Assembly (NCBI RefSeq): GCF_051851555.1
Contig: NZ_JBPDVH010000001.1
Span: 186,001-250,000 of the forward strand
DNA: 64,000 nt
Direction: 5' to 3'
Source: Lonepinella sp051851555
GTDB lineage: Bacteria; Pseudomonadota; Gammaproteobacteria; Enterobacterales; Pasteurellaceae
Below are positions 18,222-26,908 of the stretch, piece by piece. Made by a program: the position numbers and the translations under genes. Under the pieces are notes generated by a model. The model was not told the origin of the DNA, ran no database searches, and was given only the letters and a program-made list of their open reading frames with translations. Numbering within the stretch: the stretch's first letter is position 1; every line of letters begins with the position of its first letter.

Positions 18222-19544
18222 ATGAATTTACGAGAAAAGATCGACCAAAGCCCCATGTCTGGCTACCAATGGGCTATTGTGGCTATGGCCGCCATTATGA
18301 ACTTATTAGATGGCTTTGATGTATTGGCGCTAGCCTTTACCGCCTCCTCCATTAAAGCCGAATTTGCCTTATCTGGCGTGCAACTCGGGTATTTAATGAG
18401 TGCAGGGTTAATAGGAATGACCGCCGGCTCCTTATTTTTGGCCCCACTGGCGGATAAAATCGGCCGTCGTCCGTTATTACTGATTGCCATTGGCTTATCC
18501 GCCTTGGGGATGTTGGGATCTGCCTTTATTAGCCATCATGACGCCCTATTCGGTTGGCGCTTACTCACCGGCTTAGGCGTGGGCGGTATTTTAGTTGGCA
18601 CCAACGTATTAACTAGCGAATACTCCTCTCGCAAATGGCGGAGTTTCGCCATCAGCGTGTATGCGGCGGGCTTTGGCGTAGGTGCCGTGTTAGGGGGCTT
18701 TTTTGCTGTCGGTTTGCAAGATGTGTACGGTTGGCGTGCGGTGTATTTAGCCGGTGCGGCTTTAACAGGTTTATGCTTTGTGGTGTTATTGGCTTGGTTG
18801 CCTGAATCCATTGATTTTCTGTTAAATAAACAACCGCACAATGCGCAACAACGGTTAAACAAAATTACGCAAAAAATGGGCTTAGGCAAAGATTGGTCAT
18901 TGCCAATGCAAACCGCACAACAAGACGGTCAAAGTGCGGTGAAAAAATTGCCTATTTCGCAATTATTTAACGCCCAATATTTGCGTTCGACGTTGTTAAT
19001 TTGGACGGCTTTCTTCGCCATTATGTTCAGTTTCTATTTCGTCAGTTCTTGGACGCCAGCCCTATTAAAAGAGGCGGGCATGACGGAAAATGCCAGTATT
19101 GTGGTGGGTATGATGATTTCCATTGGTGGCACCATTGGCTCCTTATGTTATGGCTTATTGGCGAGCCGTTGGTCTGCCCGTCATGTATTAATGCTATTTA
19201 CGGTGCTCTCCTCTTGCGCCATTATTATTTTTATTTTCTCCTCTGCTATTTTATGGTTAGCCATGGTGTTTGGTGTATTGGTGGGGGCGTTAATGAACGG
19301 CTGTATCAGCGGTTTATATACGCTCAATCCGAATATTTATGCGGCGGATATTCGTAGTACCGGTGTGGGTTGGTCGATTGGCATGGGGCGTGTGGGATCG
19401 ATTCTGGCGCCGACCATTGCGGGTTCTTTATTAGATTTAGGTTGGCAAAAACAAAGCCTGTATATTGCCGTCGGTTTTGTGCTACTCATTGCCGTGGTGG
19501 CGTTATTTTTCTTAAAACGGCCAAGTAAAATTCAAGCCCTTTAA
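18222..19544 (+). CDS. MFS transporter, aromatic acid:H+ symporter (AAHS) type
   Basis: This is a 440-aa inner-membrane protein with about 12 hydrophobic segments. The DGFD motif in the first helix (residues 30-33) is the hallmark of the AAHS group (PcaK, BenK, MucK). LADKIGRRPLLL is the MFS loop 2-3 signature, and a central hydrophilic loop near 200-245 separates the halves. AAHS proteins import aromatic or dicarboxylic acids with protons. No catabolic genes for such acids are nearby, so the substrate cannot be told. It starts 30 bases after plsB with AAGGAACCCT as ribosome-binding site and ends at a strong terminator. Confidence 0.85.
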   Translation: MNLREKIDQSPMSGYQWAIVAMAAIMNLLDGFDVLALAFTASSIKAEFALSGVQLGYLMSAGLIGMTAGSLFLAPLADKIGRRPLLLIAIGLSALGMLGSAFISHHDALFGWRLLTGLGVGGILVGTNVLTSEYSSRKWRSFAISVYAAGFGVGAVLGGFFAVGLQDVYGWRAVYLAGAALTGLCFVVLLAWLPESIDFLLNKQPHNAQQRLNKITQKMGLGKDWSLPMQTAQQDGQSAVKKLPISQLFNAQYLRSTLLIWTAFFAIMFSFYFVSSWTPALLKEAGMTENASIVVGMMISIGGTIGSLCYGLLASRWSARHVLMLFTVLSSCAIIIFIFSSAILWLAMVFGVLVGALMNGCISGLYTLNPNIYAADIRSTGVGWSIGMGRVGSILAPTIAGSLLDLGWQKQSLYIAVGFVLLIAVVALFFLKRPSKIQAL

Positions 19545-19549
19545 ACTCA

Positions 19550-19585
19550 AATCTCCCCGCCATGAGCGGGGAGATTGCTTTATTT
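19550..19585. terminator. Bidirectional terminator between the MFS gene and cpxA
   Basis: AATCTCCCCGC and GCGGGGAGATT form an 11-bp stem (19550-19576) with a 5-base loop CATGA, followed by GCTTTATTT. It serves the converging transporter and cpxA genes. Confidence 0.88.
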
Positions 19586-20972
19586 ACTCTTGCCATAATG
19601 GCAATCTGATCACCACTCGCAGACCACCCAATGGGCTTTTTTCTGCCCAGACTTTACCTTGGTGAGCTTGCACCGTGCTGTACACAATCGCTAAACCTAA
19701 TCCCGCACCGGTTTTTTGTTGTGTGCGATATTCGTCTACTCGATAAAACGGCGCAAAAATCCGTTCATATTCGTTGTCGGGTAACCCCTCACCGTTATCT
19801 TCGATCATAATAAACAGTTGTTTTTTACGCAACGAAAAGGTGACTTCAATAAGCGAGTGAGTATATTTAAGCGCATTGCGGATCACGTTTTCTAGAGCAC
19901 TTGATAAGCCCTCTAAATTCCCATAAATTTGGTGCTTTTCAGGGGAATGGATCTGCTGTTTCACGTTCATACCGATATTCATCTCTCTCGCCTCAAACAT
20001 GGCATCGGCTAAGACTTCTTGCCAGATTTCTGGGAGCCGAATGCACTCACGATACAGATTATTTTTCACTTGCGTCGCAGAAATCAGCAATAAATCACTC
20101 ACCATGGCATTCAAGCGATGAGTTTCATTTTCAATCCGCTGTAATTCACTGCTGTCCCCCATTTTACGTCGAATCAAACTGGCCGCTAATTGTAAACGTG
20201 TTAACGGTGTACGTAGCTCATGTGAGGCCGTCGACATCATTTGCCGTTGAGTATTAATCAAATCCGCTAAAGATTTCGACATTTGGTTGAAACTGCGTCC
20301 CACTTGGCGCAATTCCACCACACCTGTTTTTTCCAGTTCTTTATTCACACTAAAATTCCCCATCGCTACAGCATTTGCCGCACGCTGTAAACGGCGAATA
20401 GGCTGGGTTAAACTGTATGCGAGCCACGCTAAAATCGGCGTCGATACCAACATTAGCAAAAACAAGAGTAAAAAAGGACGGTCAAAGATATAGTTGGCAA
20501 TTTCCTTTTGAGGATCGACATAGGTGATAAAATAAGCAAAATAGGAATATTGATGTTCATCACTATTGATATGAATGCTAAAGGGGCCAGCAATGGAGAG
20601 ATCATAAAAGGTCTTGCGTTGTGGGCGCAATAAATCTGTCGAATATTTCATAAAATCACGAATATAGCCGACTTCATTTTCTCGGGCGCCAATAATACGC
20701 TGCGTTTCGTCAACCAATACCGGGCGAGGCGTATTCAATTTTTCTTCAATAAATGCCTCTGGTGTCACCAATAAGCGAGAAAATTGCTGAGAACGCACCG
20801 CATTAATAATATCCTGATGGTATTTATTCACTTCTTTAGAGGTTAAGCCCACATATAAGCGAGAGTCTAATTGTGGAATAAAAAGTGCTGACAGCAACAG
20901 TAAGGCAAAAATAAACCAGAATAATGCGAAAATTTTAACTGCAAGCGAATTAAAGGTGGCTTTGATCATCAT
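19584..20972 (-). CDS. cpxA: Envelope-stress sensor histidine kinase CpxA
   Basis: CpxA senses misfolded envelope proteins and phosphorylates CpxR. The 462-aa protein has TM1 at about 12-33, a periplasmic sensor domain (34-163) and TM2 at about 165-187 (LLLFLLMLVSTPILAWLAYSL). A HAMP domain follows, then the H-box MMSTASHELRTPLTRLQ with phosphorylated H251. N, G1 and G2 boxes follow (NVIRNALKYTHS; DNGEGLPDNEYERIFAPFYR; GAGLGLAI). VDPQKEIANYIFDRPFLLL matches E. coli CpxA. The start ATG lies 23 bases inside the end of cpxR as read here; this overlap depends on the poly-G tract in cpxR. Confidence 0.95.
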   Translation of the reverse strand: MMIKATFNSLAVKIFALFWFIFALLLLSALFIPQLDSRLYVGLTSKEVNKYHQDIINAVRSQQFSRLLVTPEAFIEEKLNTPRPVLVDETQRIIGARENEVGYIRDFMKYSTDLLRPQRKTFYDLSIAGPFSIHINSDEHQYSYFAYFITYVDPQKEIANYIFDRPFLLLFLLMLVSTPILAWLAYSLTQPIRRLQRAANAVAMGNFSVNKELEKTGVVELRQVGRSFNQMSKSLADLINTQRQMMSTASHELRTPLTRLQLAASLIRRKMGDSSELQRIENETHRLNAMVSDLLLISATQVKNNLYRECIRLPEIWQEVLADAMFEAREMNIGMNVKQQIHSPEKHQIYGNLEGLSSALENVIRNALKYTHSLIEVTFSLRKKQLFIMIEDNGEGLPDNEYERIFAPFYRVDEYRTQQKTGAGLGLAIVYSTVQAHQGKVWAEKSPLGGLRVVIRLPLWQE

Positions 20973-21750
20973 TCCACCAGTTTAATTTTTCTTTATAAAT
21001 CATAGGATTACCCCCCCCCGCAAGGTTGCCATTTGACGCATTATTATCGGCACGTTTATCGCAATATTCATCGGATAACATGGCGTAGCCTCGCCCTCGT
21101 AAGGTTCTAAACCATAAATCGCCATTTTCTCTCGGCGGTAATTTTTTACGTAAGTTTGACATGTGCATATCAATGGAACGGTCAAAGGGTGACAAGGTTT
21201 TGCCAAGTACTTTCATGCTGAGTTCGTCTTTGCTCACAGCTTGATTGAGGTTCGACACGATCAACTCTAAGCAACCAAATTCGGTTGTGGTTAAATCTAA
21301 AGAATGGCCTTGATAACTGGCTTGTTTGGTCGCCGTGTTTAGCACGAGTCCCTCGACATTCGTGATGTGCTGAGGGGGGACAGTGGTACTGCTATCGGTA
21401 CGACGTAAAATGGCTTTAATCCGCGCAATCAACTCACGGTCATTAAAGGGTTTCGCCAAATAATCATCCGCCCCCAATTCCAGCCCTTGAATACGATCCA
21501 AGTCGTCACCTCGTGCGGTTAACATTAACACCGGCGTATTATAACGTTGACGAATTTCTTTTAACGCCGTAATACCATCCATTACAGGCATCATCACATC
21601 CAATAAAATCAAACGATAAGTGTTGTCCGCCAATTTTTCCAAGGCCACTTTGCCATTTTCAGCCTCGTCGACTTGGAATCCCTCCAAAGACAACAAATCT
21701 ACCAATAAAGAACGAATATCTTGGTCATCATCCACTAATAATAAAGACAT
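20950..21750 (-). CDS. cpxR: Envelope-stress response regulator CpxR
   Basis: CpxR is the OmpR-type regulator partnered with CpxA. The start was set at ATG 21748-21750 (MSLLLVDDDQD) behind GGAGAGAGG; the longer frame adds 8 unlikely residues. The receiver domain has D51 (LLDVMMP) and the conserved lysine in YLAKPFNDRE. The winged-helix domain ends DLWFRTLRGRGYAML. The protein has 266 aa, about 30 longer than E. coli CpxR (232), because a C-terminal tail continues past the winged helix. That tail passes through a run of nine G (21011-21019 on the plus strand as C) encoding Ala-Gly-Gly-Gly. One G more or less would stop the protein just after the run. The tail overlaps the start of cpxA. Confidence 0.93.
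   Translation of the reverse strand: MSLLLVDDDQDIRSLLVDLLSLEGFQVDEAENGKVALEKLADNTYRLILLDVMMPVMDGITALKEIRQRYNTPVLMLTARGDDLDRIQGLELGADDYLAKPFNDRELIARIKAILRRTDSSTTVPPQHITNVEGLVLNTATKQASYQGHSLDLTTTEFGCLELIVSNLNQAVSKDELSMKVLGKTLSPFDRSIDMHMSNLRKKLPPRENGDLWFRTLRGRGYAMLSDEYCDKRADNNASNGNLAGGGNPMIYKEKLNWWNDDQSHL
21011..21019 (-). repeat. Poly-G tract (G9) in cpxR 3' end
   Basis: Nine consecutive C on the plus strand read as G9 within cpxR. With G9 the frame stays open to the stop at 20950, inside cpxA. With G10 a TAA at 21010-21008 follows at once, and with G8 a TGA at 21002-21000. Homopolymers of this length are prone to slipped-strand mispairing. Confidence 0.9.
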
Positions 21751-21927
21751 AGGCCTCTCTCCAATGTTATACAACGACTTCCTTAAGGATACTCAATTCT
21801 AATCTATTTTCAGTAAAAAAAGAAACCTAAAATAAAAAATTCTGCTGTTAATTTGGTTAAAAATATTTTAAAATCCACGAAATTTATCTACTGCAATTCT
21901 CTCGCAAATTTTAAGTAAGGATCTCCT

Positions 21928-22554
21928 ATGAAAATCGTCGAAGTAAAACACCCTTTAGTCAAACATAAATTAGGCTTAATGCGTATGGCTGATATCAGCA
22001 CCAAGCACTTTCGTGAATTAGCCACGGAAGTGGGGAGTTTGTTAACTTATGAAGCCACCGCCGATTTAGAAGTGGAAAATGTCACCATTGACGGTTGGTG
22101 CGGTCCGGTCAACGTCGATAGAATTAAAGGTAAAAAAGTTACCGTGGTGCCGATTTTACGTGCTGGTTTAGGCATGATGGACGGTGTATTAGAACATATT
22201 CCAAGTGCCAGAATTAGCGTAGTTGGTATGTACCGTAATGAAGAAACCTTAGAGCCTGTGCCATATTTCCAAAAACTCGCCAGTGATTTAGAAGAACGTT
22301 TAGCTATCGTGGTTGACCCAATGTTAGCGACTGGTGGATCGATGATTGCCACCATTGATTTATTAAAACAAAAAGGCTGCCAACAAATTAAAGTCCTTGT
22401 ATTAGTGGCAGCTCCAGAGGGTCTGAAAGCCTTAGAACAAGCTCACCCTGATATTGAATTATACACGGCGTCCATTGATGACCATTTAAATGAACATGGT
22501 TACATTATCCCAGGTTTGGGTGATGCGGGTGATAAGATTTTTGGAACGAAATAA
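21928..22554 (+). CDS. upp: Uracil phosphoribosyltransferase
   Basis: Upp converts uracil and PRPP to UMP in pyrimidine salvage. The 208-aa protein (same as E. coli) begins MKIVEVKHPLVKHKLGLMR. It carries the PRPP-binding loop VDPMLATGGSM near 129-139 and the uracil-binding C-terminal segment YIIPGLGDAGDKIFGTK. AAGGATCTCCT precedes the ATG. It heads a upp-uraA-hda cluster, the order also found in E. coli. A hairpin after the stop codon may lower read-through into uraA. Confidence 0.98.
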   Translation: MKIVEVKHPLVKHKLGLMRMADISTKHFRELATEVGSLLTYEATADLEVENVTIDGWCGPVNVDRIKGKKVTVVPILRAGLGMMDGVLEHIPSARISVVGMYRNEETLEPVPYFQKLASDLEERLAIVVDPMLATGGSMIATIDLLKQKGCQQIKVLVLVAAPEGLKALEQAHPDIELYTASIDDHLNEHGYIIPGLGDAGDKIFGTK

Positions 22555-22560
22555 ATCCTG

Positions 22561-22591
22561 ATGCCTTTGATTTTTATCAAGGGCATTTTTC
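22561..22591 (+). terminator. Attenuator/terminator between upp and uraA
   Basis: ATGCCTTTGA (22561-22570) pairs with TCAAGGGCAT (22577-22586), one G-U pair, loop of six, followed by TTTTTCT. Its position inside a co-oriented operon suggests partial termination. Confidence 0.72.
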
Positions 22592-22645
22592 TGCAACCGC
22601 GGTGCAAAGTCAGTGAGCTTTGGCCGCTTATTGAAGTAAAAAACT

Positions 22646-23887
22646 ATGACAACACCTGAAATTCAAAGTAAAACTAAACAAGCCTTTGTGGGCTTACAAA
22701 TGTTATTCGTCGCCTTTGGTGCCTTGGTTCTTGTGCCATTAATCACTGGCTTAAATGCGAATACTGCACTGTTAACCGCAGGGTTAGGGACATTATTATT
22801 CCAACTTTGCACCGGTAAACAAGTCCCGATCTTCCTCGCCTCCTCCTTTGCCTTTATCGCCCCCATTCAATACGGCGTACAAACTTGGGGCATTGCCGTG
22901 ACAATGGGTGGCTTGGCTTGTACCGGTTTAGTCTATATTGCCTTAAGTACCTTGGTAAAATTACGGGGTGCGGGTATTTTAGAGCGCATTTTCCCTCCAG
23001 TAGTCGTGGGGCCAGTGATCATCATTATTGGTATGGGGCTTGCACCAACCGCAGTAAATATGGCTGTGGGTAAACCAGACGGTGTGACGCAAGTTTATGA
23101 ATATGACTTAGCCGTGTTAGTGTCCTTAGTCACCTTGCTTACCACATTGTGCGTAGCCGTGTTCTCCAAAGGGATTATGAAACTGATTCCGATTATGTTC
23201 GGTATCGCAGTTGGTTATATTTTATGCTTATGCTTAGGCTTAATTGATTTCCAACCGGTATATGACGCCGCTTGGTTTAGCTTACCTCAAATCACCACGC
23301 CAGAATTTAAACTGGAAGCCATTTTATACTTACTCCCGATTGCCATTGCACCGGCGGTTGAACACGTGGGCGGTATTATGGCAATTAGCTCTGTGACGGG
23401 CAAAGATTTCCTAAAAAAACCGGGGTTACACCGCACTTTATTAGGTGACGGTATCGCCACATCTGCCGCCTCCTTATTAGGTGGCCCACCAAATACCACC
23501 TATGCGGAAGTCACGGGTGCCGTGATGTTAACGCGCAACTTTAACCCAAATATTATGACATGGGCCGCCGTTTGGGCCATTGCTATTTCATTCTGTGGCA
23601 AAGTGGGGGCATTCCTTTCCACCATTCCAACCATCGTCATGGGCGGTATTATGATGTTGGTGTTCGGCTCTATTGCCGTAGTAGGAATGAGTACCTTAAT
23701 CCGTGCTAAAGTAGATGTGACAGAGGCTCGTAACTTGTGTATTATTTCTGTGGTCATGAGTTTCGGTATCGGCGGTATGTTCGTCAACGTGGGCGAACTT
23801 TCGGTCAAAGGTATCAGCTTATGTGCTATCGTGGCCATTATTCTTAACTTGGTGTTACCAAAAGCGGAAAATAAAGTCGAAGAATAA
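22646..23887 (+). CDS. uraA: Uracil:H+ symporter (NCS2 family)
   Basis: UraA imports uracil with protons through the inner membrane. The 413-aa protein has the 14-helix NCS2 pattern. It includes the conserved stretch IAPAVEHVGGIMAISSVTGKD, where Glu and His line the substrate site, and GGPPNTTYAEVTGAVMLTR, the second half-helix motif. Length is close to E. coli UraA (429). It lies downstream of upp so that imported uracil is trapped as UMP. An uptake-signal copy lies inside the gene near 23432. Confidence 0.97.
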   Translation: MTTPEIQSKTKQAFVGLQMLFVAFGALVLVPLITGLNANTALLTAGLGTLLFQLCTGKQVPIFLASSFAFIAPIQYGVQTWGIAVTMGGLACTGLVYIALSTLVKLRGAGILERIFPPVVVGPVIIIIGMGLAPTAVNMAVGKPDGVTQVYEYDLAVLVSLVTLLTTLCVAVFSKGIMKLIPIMFGIAVGYILCLCLGLIDFQPVYDAAWFSLPQITTPEFKLEAILYLLPIAIAPAVEHVGGIMAISSVTGKDFLKKPGLHRTLLGDGIATSAASLLGGPPNTTYAEVTGAVMLTRNFNPNIMTWAAVWAIAISFCGKVGAFLSTIPTIVMGGIMMLVFGSIAVVGMSTLIRAKVDVTEARNLCIISVVMSFGIGGMFVNVGELSVKGISLCAIVAIILNLVLPKAENKVEE

Positions 23888-23921
23888 CCCTCACCCTATC
23901 CCTCTCCCAACAGGAGAGGGA
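23888..23921 (+). repeat. CCCTCTCC/GGAGAGGG hairpin between uraA and hda
   Basis: CCCTCTCC (23900-23907) and GGAGAGGG (23913-23920) form an 8-bp hairpin preceded by CCCTCACCCTAT. Similar CCCTCACCC...CCCTCTCC...GAGAGGG units occur as dispersed extragenic repeats in many bacteria. No T-tract follows directly, so termination is doubtful. The function here is not shown. Confidence 0.5.
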
Positions 23922-23938
23922 AATTGATAGGATTTTTT

Positions 23939-24631
23939 GTGCAACAACTTTCTCTCCCTATTCATCAACTAGATGATGAAACCTTAGAAAATTTTTACGG
24001 CGACAATAACCTCTTGTTGCTCAACTCGTTGCACAAAAATTTCCAACAATTACAACAACCATTCTTTTATATTTGGGGAACGGCCAGCAGTGGCAAAAGC
24101 CATTTGCTCAAAGCCGTGACCAATTATATTCTGGCCGAAAATCGTCGCAGTATTTATGTGCCGTTAAGCAAATACGCCTATTTTTCCACCGCAGTTTTAG
24201 ACAATCTTGAACAACAAGATGTCATTTGCCTCGACGATTTACAAGCTGTTATCGGTCATCACGACTGGGAACTGGCTATTTTTGATTTATTTAACCGAAT
24301 CAAAGAAAAAGGCACCGCACTTTTACTGATTAGTAGCGATCAATCCCCTACTTCACTCCCCGTGAAATTACCCGATCTTGCCTCACGTTTACGTTGGGGA
24401 GAAATCTATCAACTTCACCCGCTCAACGAAACGCAAAAAATCCAAGCCTTACAGCAAAACGCCCATCAATTAGGGATTGAGTTACCTGAAGATACCGCAA
24501 ATTTTTTAATCAAACGTTTAGATAGAGATATGCACAGCTTATTTACAGCCGTCGCAAAATTAGATAAGGCCTCATTACAAGCACAACGCAAATTAACGAT
24601 TCCCTTTGTGAAAGAGATTTTAGGGTTGTAA
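23939..24631 (+). CDS. hda: DnaA inactivator Hda
   Basis: Hda binds the DNA-loaded beta clamp and stimulates ATP hydrolysis by DnaA, preventing re-initiation. The clamp-binding hexapeptide QLSLPI is at residues 3-8 when GTG 23939 is used as start, with AGGA six bases upstream; a TTG 15 bases earlier is the alternative. The AAA+ domain shows Walker A GTASSGKSHLL, Walker B ICLDDL, sensor I LLLISSD and the conserved LPDLASRLRWGEIYQL. The end RKLTIPFVKEILGL is diagnostic. Length is 230 aa. It is downstream of uraA as in E. coli. Confidence 0.93.
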   Translation: MQQLSLPIHQLDDETLENFYGDNNLLLLNSLHKNFQQLQQPFFYIWGTASSGKSHLLKAVTNYILAENRRSIYVPLSKYAYFSTAVLDNLEQQDVICLDDLQAVIGHHDWELAIFDLFNRIKEKGTALLLISSDQSPTSLPVKLPDLASRLRWGEIYQLHPLNETQKIQALQQNAHQLGIELPEDTANFLIKRLDRDMHSLFTAVAKLDKASLQAQRKLTIPFVKEILGL

Positions 24632-24642
24632 AAAACACATAA

Positions 24643-24685
24643 AAAAACACCGCATTTTGTGACACAACTGCGGCATTTTTCTTAT
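24643..24685. terminator. Bidirectional terminator between hda and serA
   Basis: CCGCA (24650-24654) with TGCGG (24669-24673) extends inward through TTGTG-A-CACAA. AAAAAAACA precedes it and CATTTTTCT follows, giving T-tracts for both directions. Confidence 0.75.
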
Positions 24686-24690
24686 CAAAT

Positions 24691-25923
24691 TTAGAACAAT
24701 ACTCTCGCCCGAATAGTGCCATCAATGGCTTTGAGTTTAGTTAATAAACCCTCGGTATTTTCGGTTTCTACATCAATCACCACATAACCAATTTGCGGAT
24801 CGGTTTGCAAGTATTGAGCGGCAATGTTGATATTTCCTTCCACAAAAATTTGGTTGATTTTATTTAACACACCCGGTTTATTGTGGTGAATATGTAATAA
24901 GCGTTTGGTGCCAGTATGCTCTGGTAAAGACACTTCTGGGAAATTCACCGAAGAAAGGGTTGAACCGTTATCGGAATATTTAACAAATTTACTGGCCACT
25001 TCCGTCCCAATATTTTCTTGTGCTTCCGTCGTTGAACCACCGATATGGGGGGTTAAAATCACATTATCAAATTGACGTAATGGCGACTCAAACACTTCAT
25101 CTGCAGACGCTGGTTCTTCAGGGAACACATCAATGGCCGCACCACGAATATGACCTTGTTCTAAGGCTTTGGCCAAGGCGTCAATGTCCACCACCGTACC
25201 ACGAGCTGCATTAATAAAAATACAGTCTTTCTTCAACTGTGAAATGCGTTCCGCATTCATTAAGTTTTTAGTGGATGGCAATTCAGGTACGTGCAATGAC
25301 ACAATATCACTGGTGCTTAATAATTCTTCTAGTGATGAAATTTGTTGTGCATTACCTAACGGCAATTTGGTTTCCACATCATAGAAAAATACATTCATAC
25401 CTAAGGACTCCGCAATAATACTTAATTGCGAACCAATATGACCATAACCCACAATGCCCAAACGTTTGCCTCGTACTTCTCGAGAACCCACCGCACTTTT
25501 ATTCCATTCACCACGATGAACTTGTGCGTTGGCGGTTGGAATATTACGCATTAATAATAGGATTTCGCCTAATACTAATTCTGCTACGGAACGTGTATTG
25601 GAGAAAGGCGCGTTAAATACTGGAATCCCACGAGCTTTTGCCGCCTTTAAATCCACTTGGTTGGTGCCAATACAGAAACAACCCACCGCAATCAATTTCT
25701 TGGCCTCGGCAATAATATCAGCGGTGAGATTGGTGCGAGAACGTAATCCCACAAAATGGGCATCTTTAATCGCTTTTTTCAGTTCGTCAGGTTCAAGGGC
25801 TTTTTTGTGGTATTCAATATTAGTGTAACCAGCGGATTTCAAAATATCTAACGCATTTTGATGCACGCCCTCTAGCAATAAGAACTTAATTTTTGATTTG
25901 TCTAAAGACACTTTGTTTGTCAT
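24691..25923 (-). CDS. serA: D-3-phosphoglycerate dehydrogenase
   Basis: SerA oxidises 3-phosphoglycerate to 3-phosphohydroxypyruvate, opening serine synthesis. The 410-aa protein (E. coli 410) has the NAD-binding GYGHIGSQLS near 159-168. The catalytic His is in ILTPHIGGST near 289-298, and Arg/Glu are in RGTVVD and DVFPEEP. A C-terminal ACT domain (RLLHIHHNKPGVLNKINQIF) would bind serine for feedback inhibition. It follows rpiA on the same strand after 56 bases that hold an uptake signal, so an rpiA-serA operon is likely. Confidence 0.97.
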   Translation of the reverse strand: MTNKVSLDKSKIKFLLLEGVHQNALDILKSAGYTNIEYHKKALEPDELKKAIKDAHFVGLRSRTNLTADIIAEAKKLIAVGCFCIGTNQVDLKAAKARGIPVFNAPFSNTRSVAELVLGEILLLMRNIPTANAQVHRGEWNKSAVGSREVRGKRLGIVGYGHIGSQLSIIAESLGMNVFFYDVETKLPLGNAQQISSLEELLSTSDIVSLHVPELPSTKNLMNAERISQLKKDCIFINAARGTVVDIDALAKALEQGHIRGAAIDVFPEEPASADEVFESPLRQFDNVILTPHIGGSTTEAQENIGTEVASKFVKYSDNGSTLSSVNFPEVSLPEHTGTKRLLHIHHNKPGVLNKINQIFVEGNINIAAQYLQTDPQIGYVVIDVETENTEGLLTKLKAIDGTIRARVLF

Positions 25924-25979
25924 ATTTGCCTTCCTAATGATGTTGTGTTTTTAATAAATGAAAGAAAAAGTGCGGTGCT

Positions 25980-26639
25980 TTATTTAATAATTTTTGCACC
26001 CTCTGGCGTGCCAATAATTACAGTATTTGCTGCATTTAACGCAAAAATGCCGTTCGTCACCACACCCGCCACATTGTTTAATGTTTTTTCCATTTCTACT
26101 GGATTCAGGATTTTAAAATTATAGACATCTAAAATGACATTGCCATTATCTGTAATCACATTTTCACGCCATTCTGGCGAGCCACCTAAAGCGACCAATT
26201 TACGTGCCACTTGAGAACGTGCCATTGGAATCACTTCGACAGGTAAAGGAAAGGTTGAACCTAACACGTCAACTTGTTTTGAACTATCCACAATACAAAT
26301 AAAATTCTTCGCCAATGATGCCACGATTTTTTCACGAGTTAACGCCGCACCACCGCCCTTAATCATCATTTTTTGTGGATTAATTTCATCCGCACCGTCC
26401 ACATAAATATCTAAGCTTGATACATCATTGGCACTGAACACTTCAATGCCTTGCTTACGTAATAATTCTTCTGATGCTTTTGATGCGGCTACGGCACCTT
26501 TAATTTGGTCTGCCATGCTGCCAAGTACATCAATAAAACAATTCACCGTGGAACCGCTCCCCACGCCCACGATCATATCAGGTTTCACAAATTGCAAAGC
26601 CGCTTTCGCTGCTTGTTTTTTCAGTTCGAGTTGATCCAT
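25980..26639 (-). CDS. rpiA: Ribose-5-phosphate isomerase A
   Basis: RpiA interconverts ribose 5-phosphate and ribulose 5-phosphate. The 219-aa protein (same as E. coli) shows VGVGSGSTVNCFID near 25-38, DGADEI near 81-86 and KGGGAALTREKI near 94-105, which together form the active site. AAGGATTAAAA precedes the ATG. It leads the rpiA-serA unit; a candidate 27-codon ORF lies just upstream on the same strand. Confidence 0.97.
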   Translation of the reverse strand: MDQLELKKQAAKAALQFVKPDMIVGVGSGSTVNCFIDVLGSMADQIKGAVAASKASEELLRKQGIEVFSANDVSSLDIYVDGADEINPQKMMIKGGGAALTREKIVASLAKNFICIVDSSKQVDVLGSTFPLPVEVIPMARSQVARKLVALGGSPEWRENVITDNGNVILDVYNFKILNPVEMEKTLNNVAGVVTNGIFALNAANTVIIGTPEGAKIIK

Positions 26640-26670
26640 TTTTAATCCTTAGTTTTTGGTAAAACGATTG

Positions 26671-26754
26671 CTACACTTTAATACTAAAAAGCGAGATAGA
26701 CAAGCCGATAAAGACAAAAATTATTTCAATCTGAATGGGGAAATAATTCATCAT
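26671..26754 (-). CDS. Candidate 27-aa membrane microprotein upstream of rpiA
   Basis: The minus strand has ATG at 26752-26754 preceded by GGGAGAG with a 6-base spacer, a ribosome-binding site very like those of cpxR and the phosphoesterase gene nearby. The 27 codons begin MMNYFPIQIEIIFVF and end in a TAG at 26671-26673. Residues 9-24 form one hydrophobic helix, and the last residues are basic (K26). It ends 32 bases before rpiA, so it could be a leader peptide, a small membrane protein, or chance. I do not recognise the sequence. The strong SD and the unbroken hydrophobic span are the only support. Confidence 0.4.
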   Translation of the reverse strand: MMNYFPIQIEIIFVFIGLSISLFSIKV

Positions 26755-26908
26755 GATGATCTCTCCCACCAATAAACGGTACAATACTCCAATTTATCGT
26801 ATCAAATTAAAAAAAATCCGATAAACTATATTTAATTAGCAAAAAAGGAAAGACCTATTGATCTGCCCCCAAAAAGTTAGACACTTACATCAGGGACTGA
26901 GGACGATA

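Noticed and set aside
20950..21019. CpxR-CpxA fusion through a slipped G tract
   Set aside because: A TAA lies in the cpxA frame a few codons before its ATG, so no slippage of the tract can join the two proteins.
26753..26824. Plus-strand 23-codon frame (MMISPTNKRYNTP...) opposite the rpiA upstream region
   Set aside because: No ribosome-binding site before the ATG and no hydrophobic or otherwise typical pattern; it overlaps the better-supported minus-strand frame.
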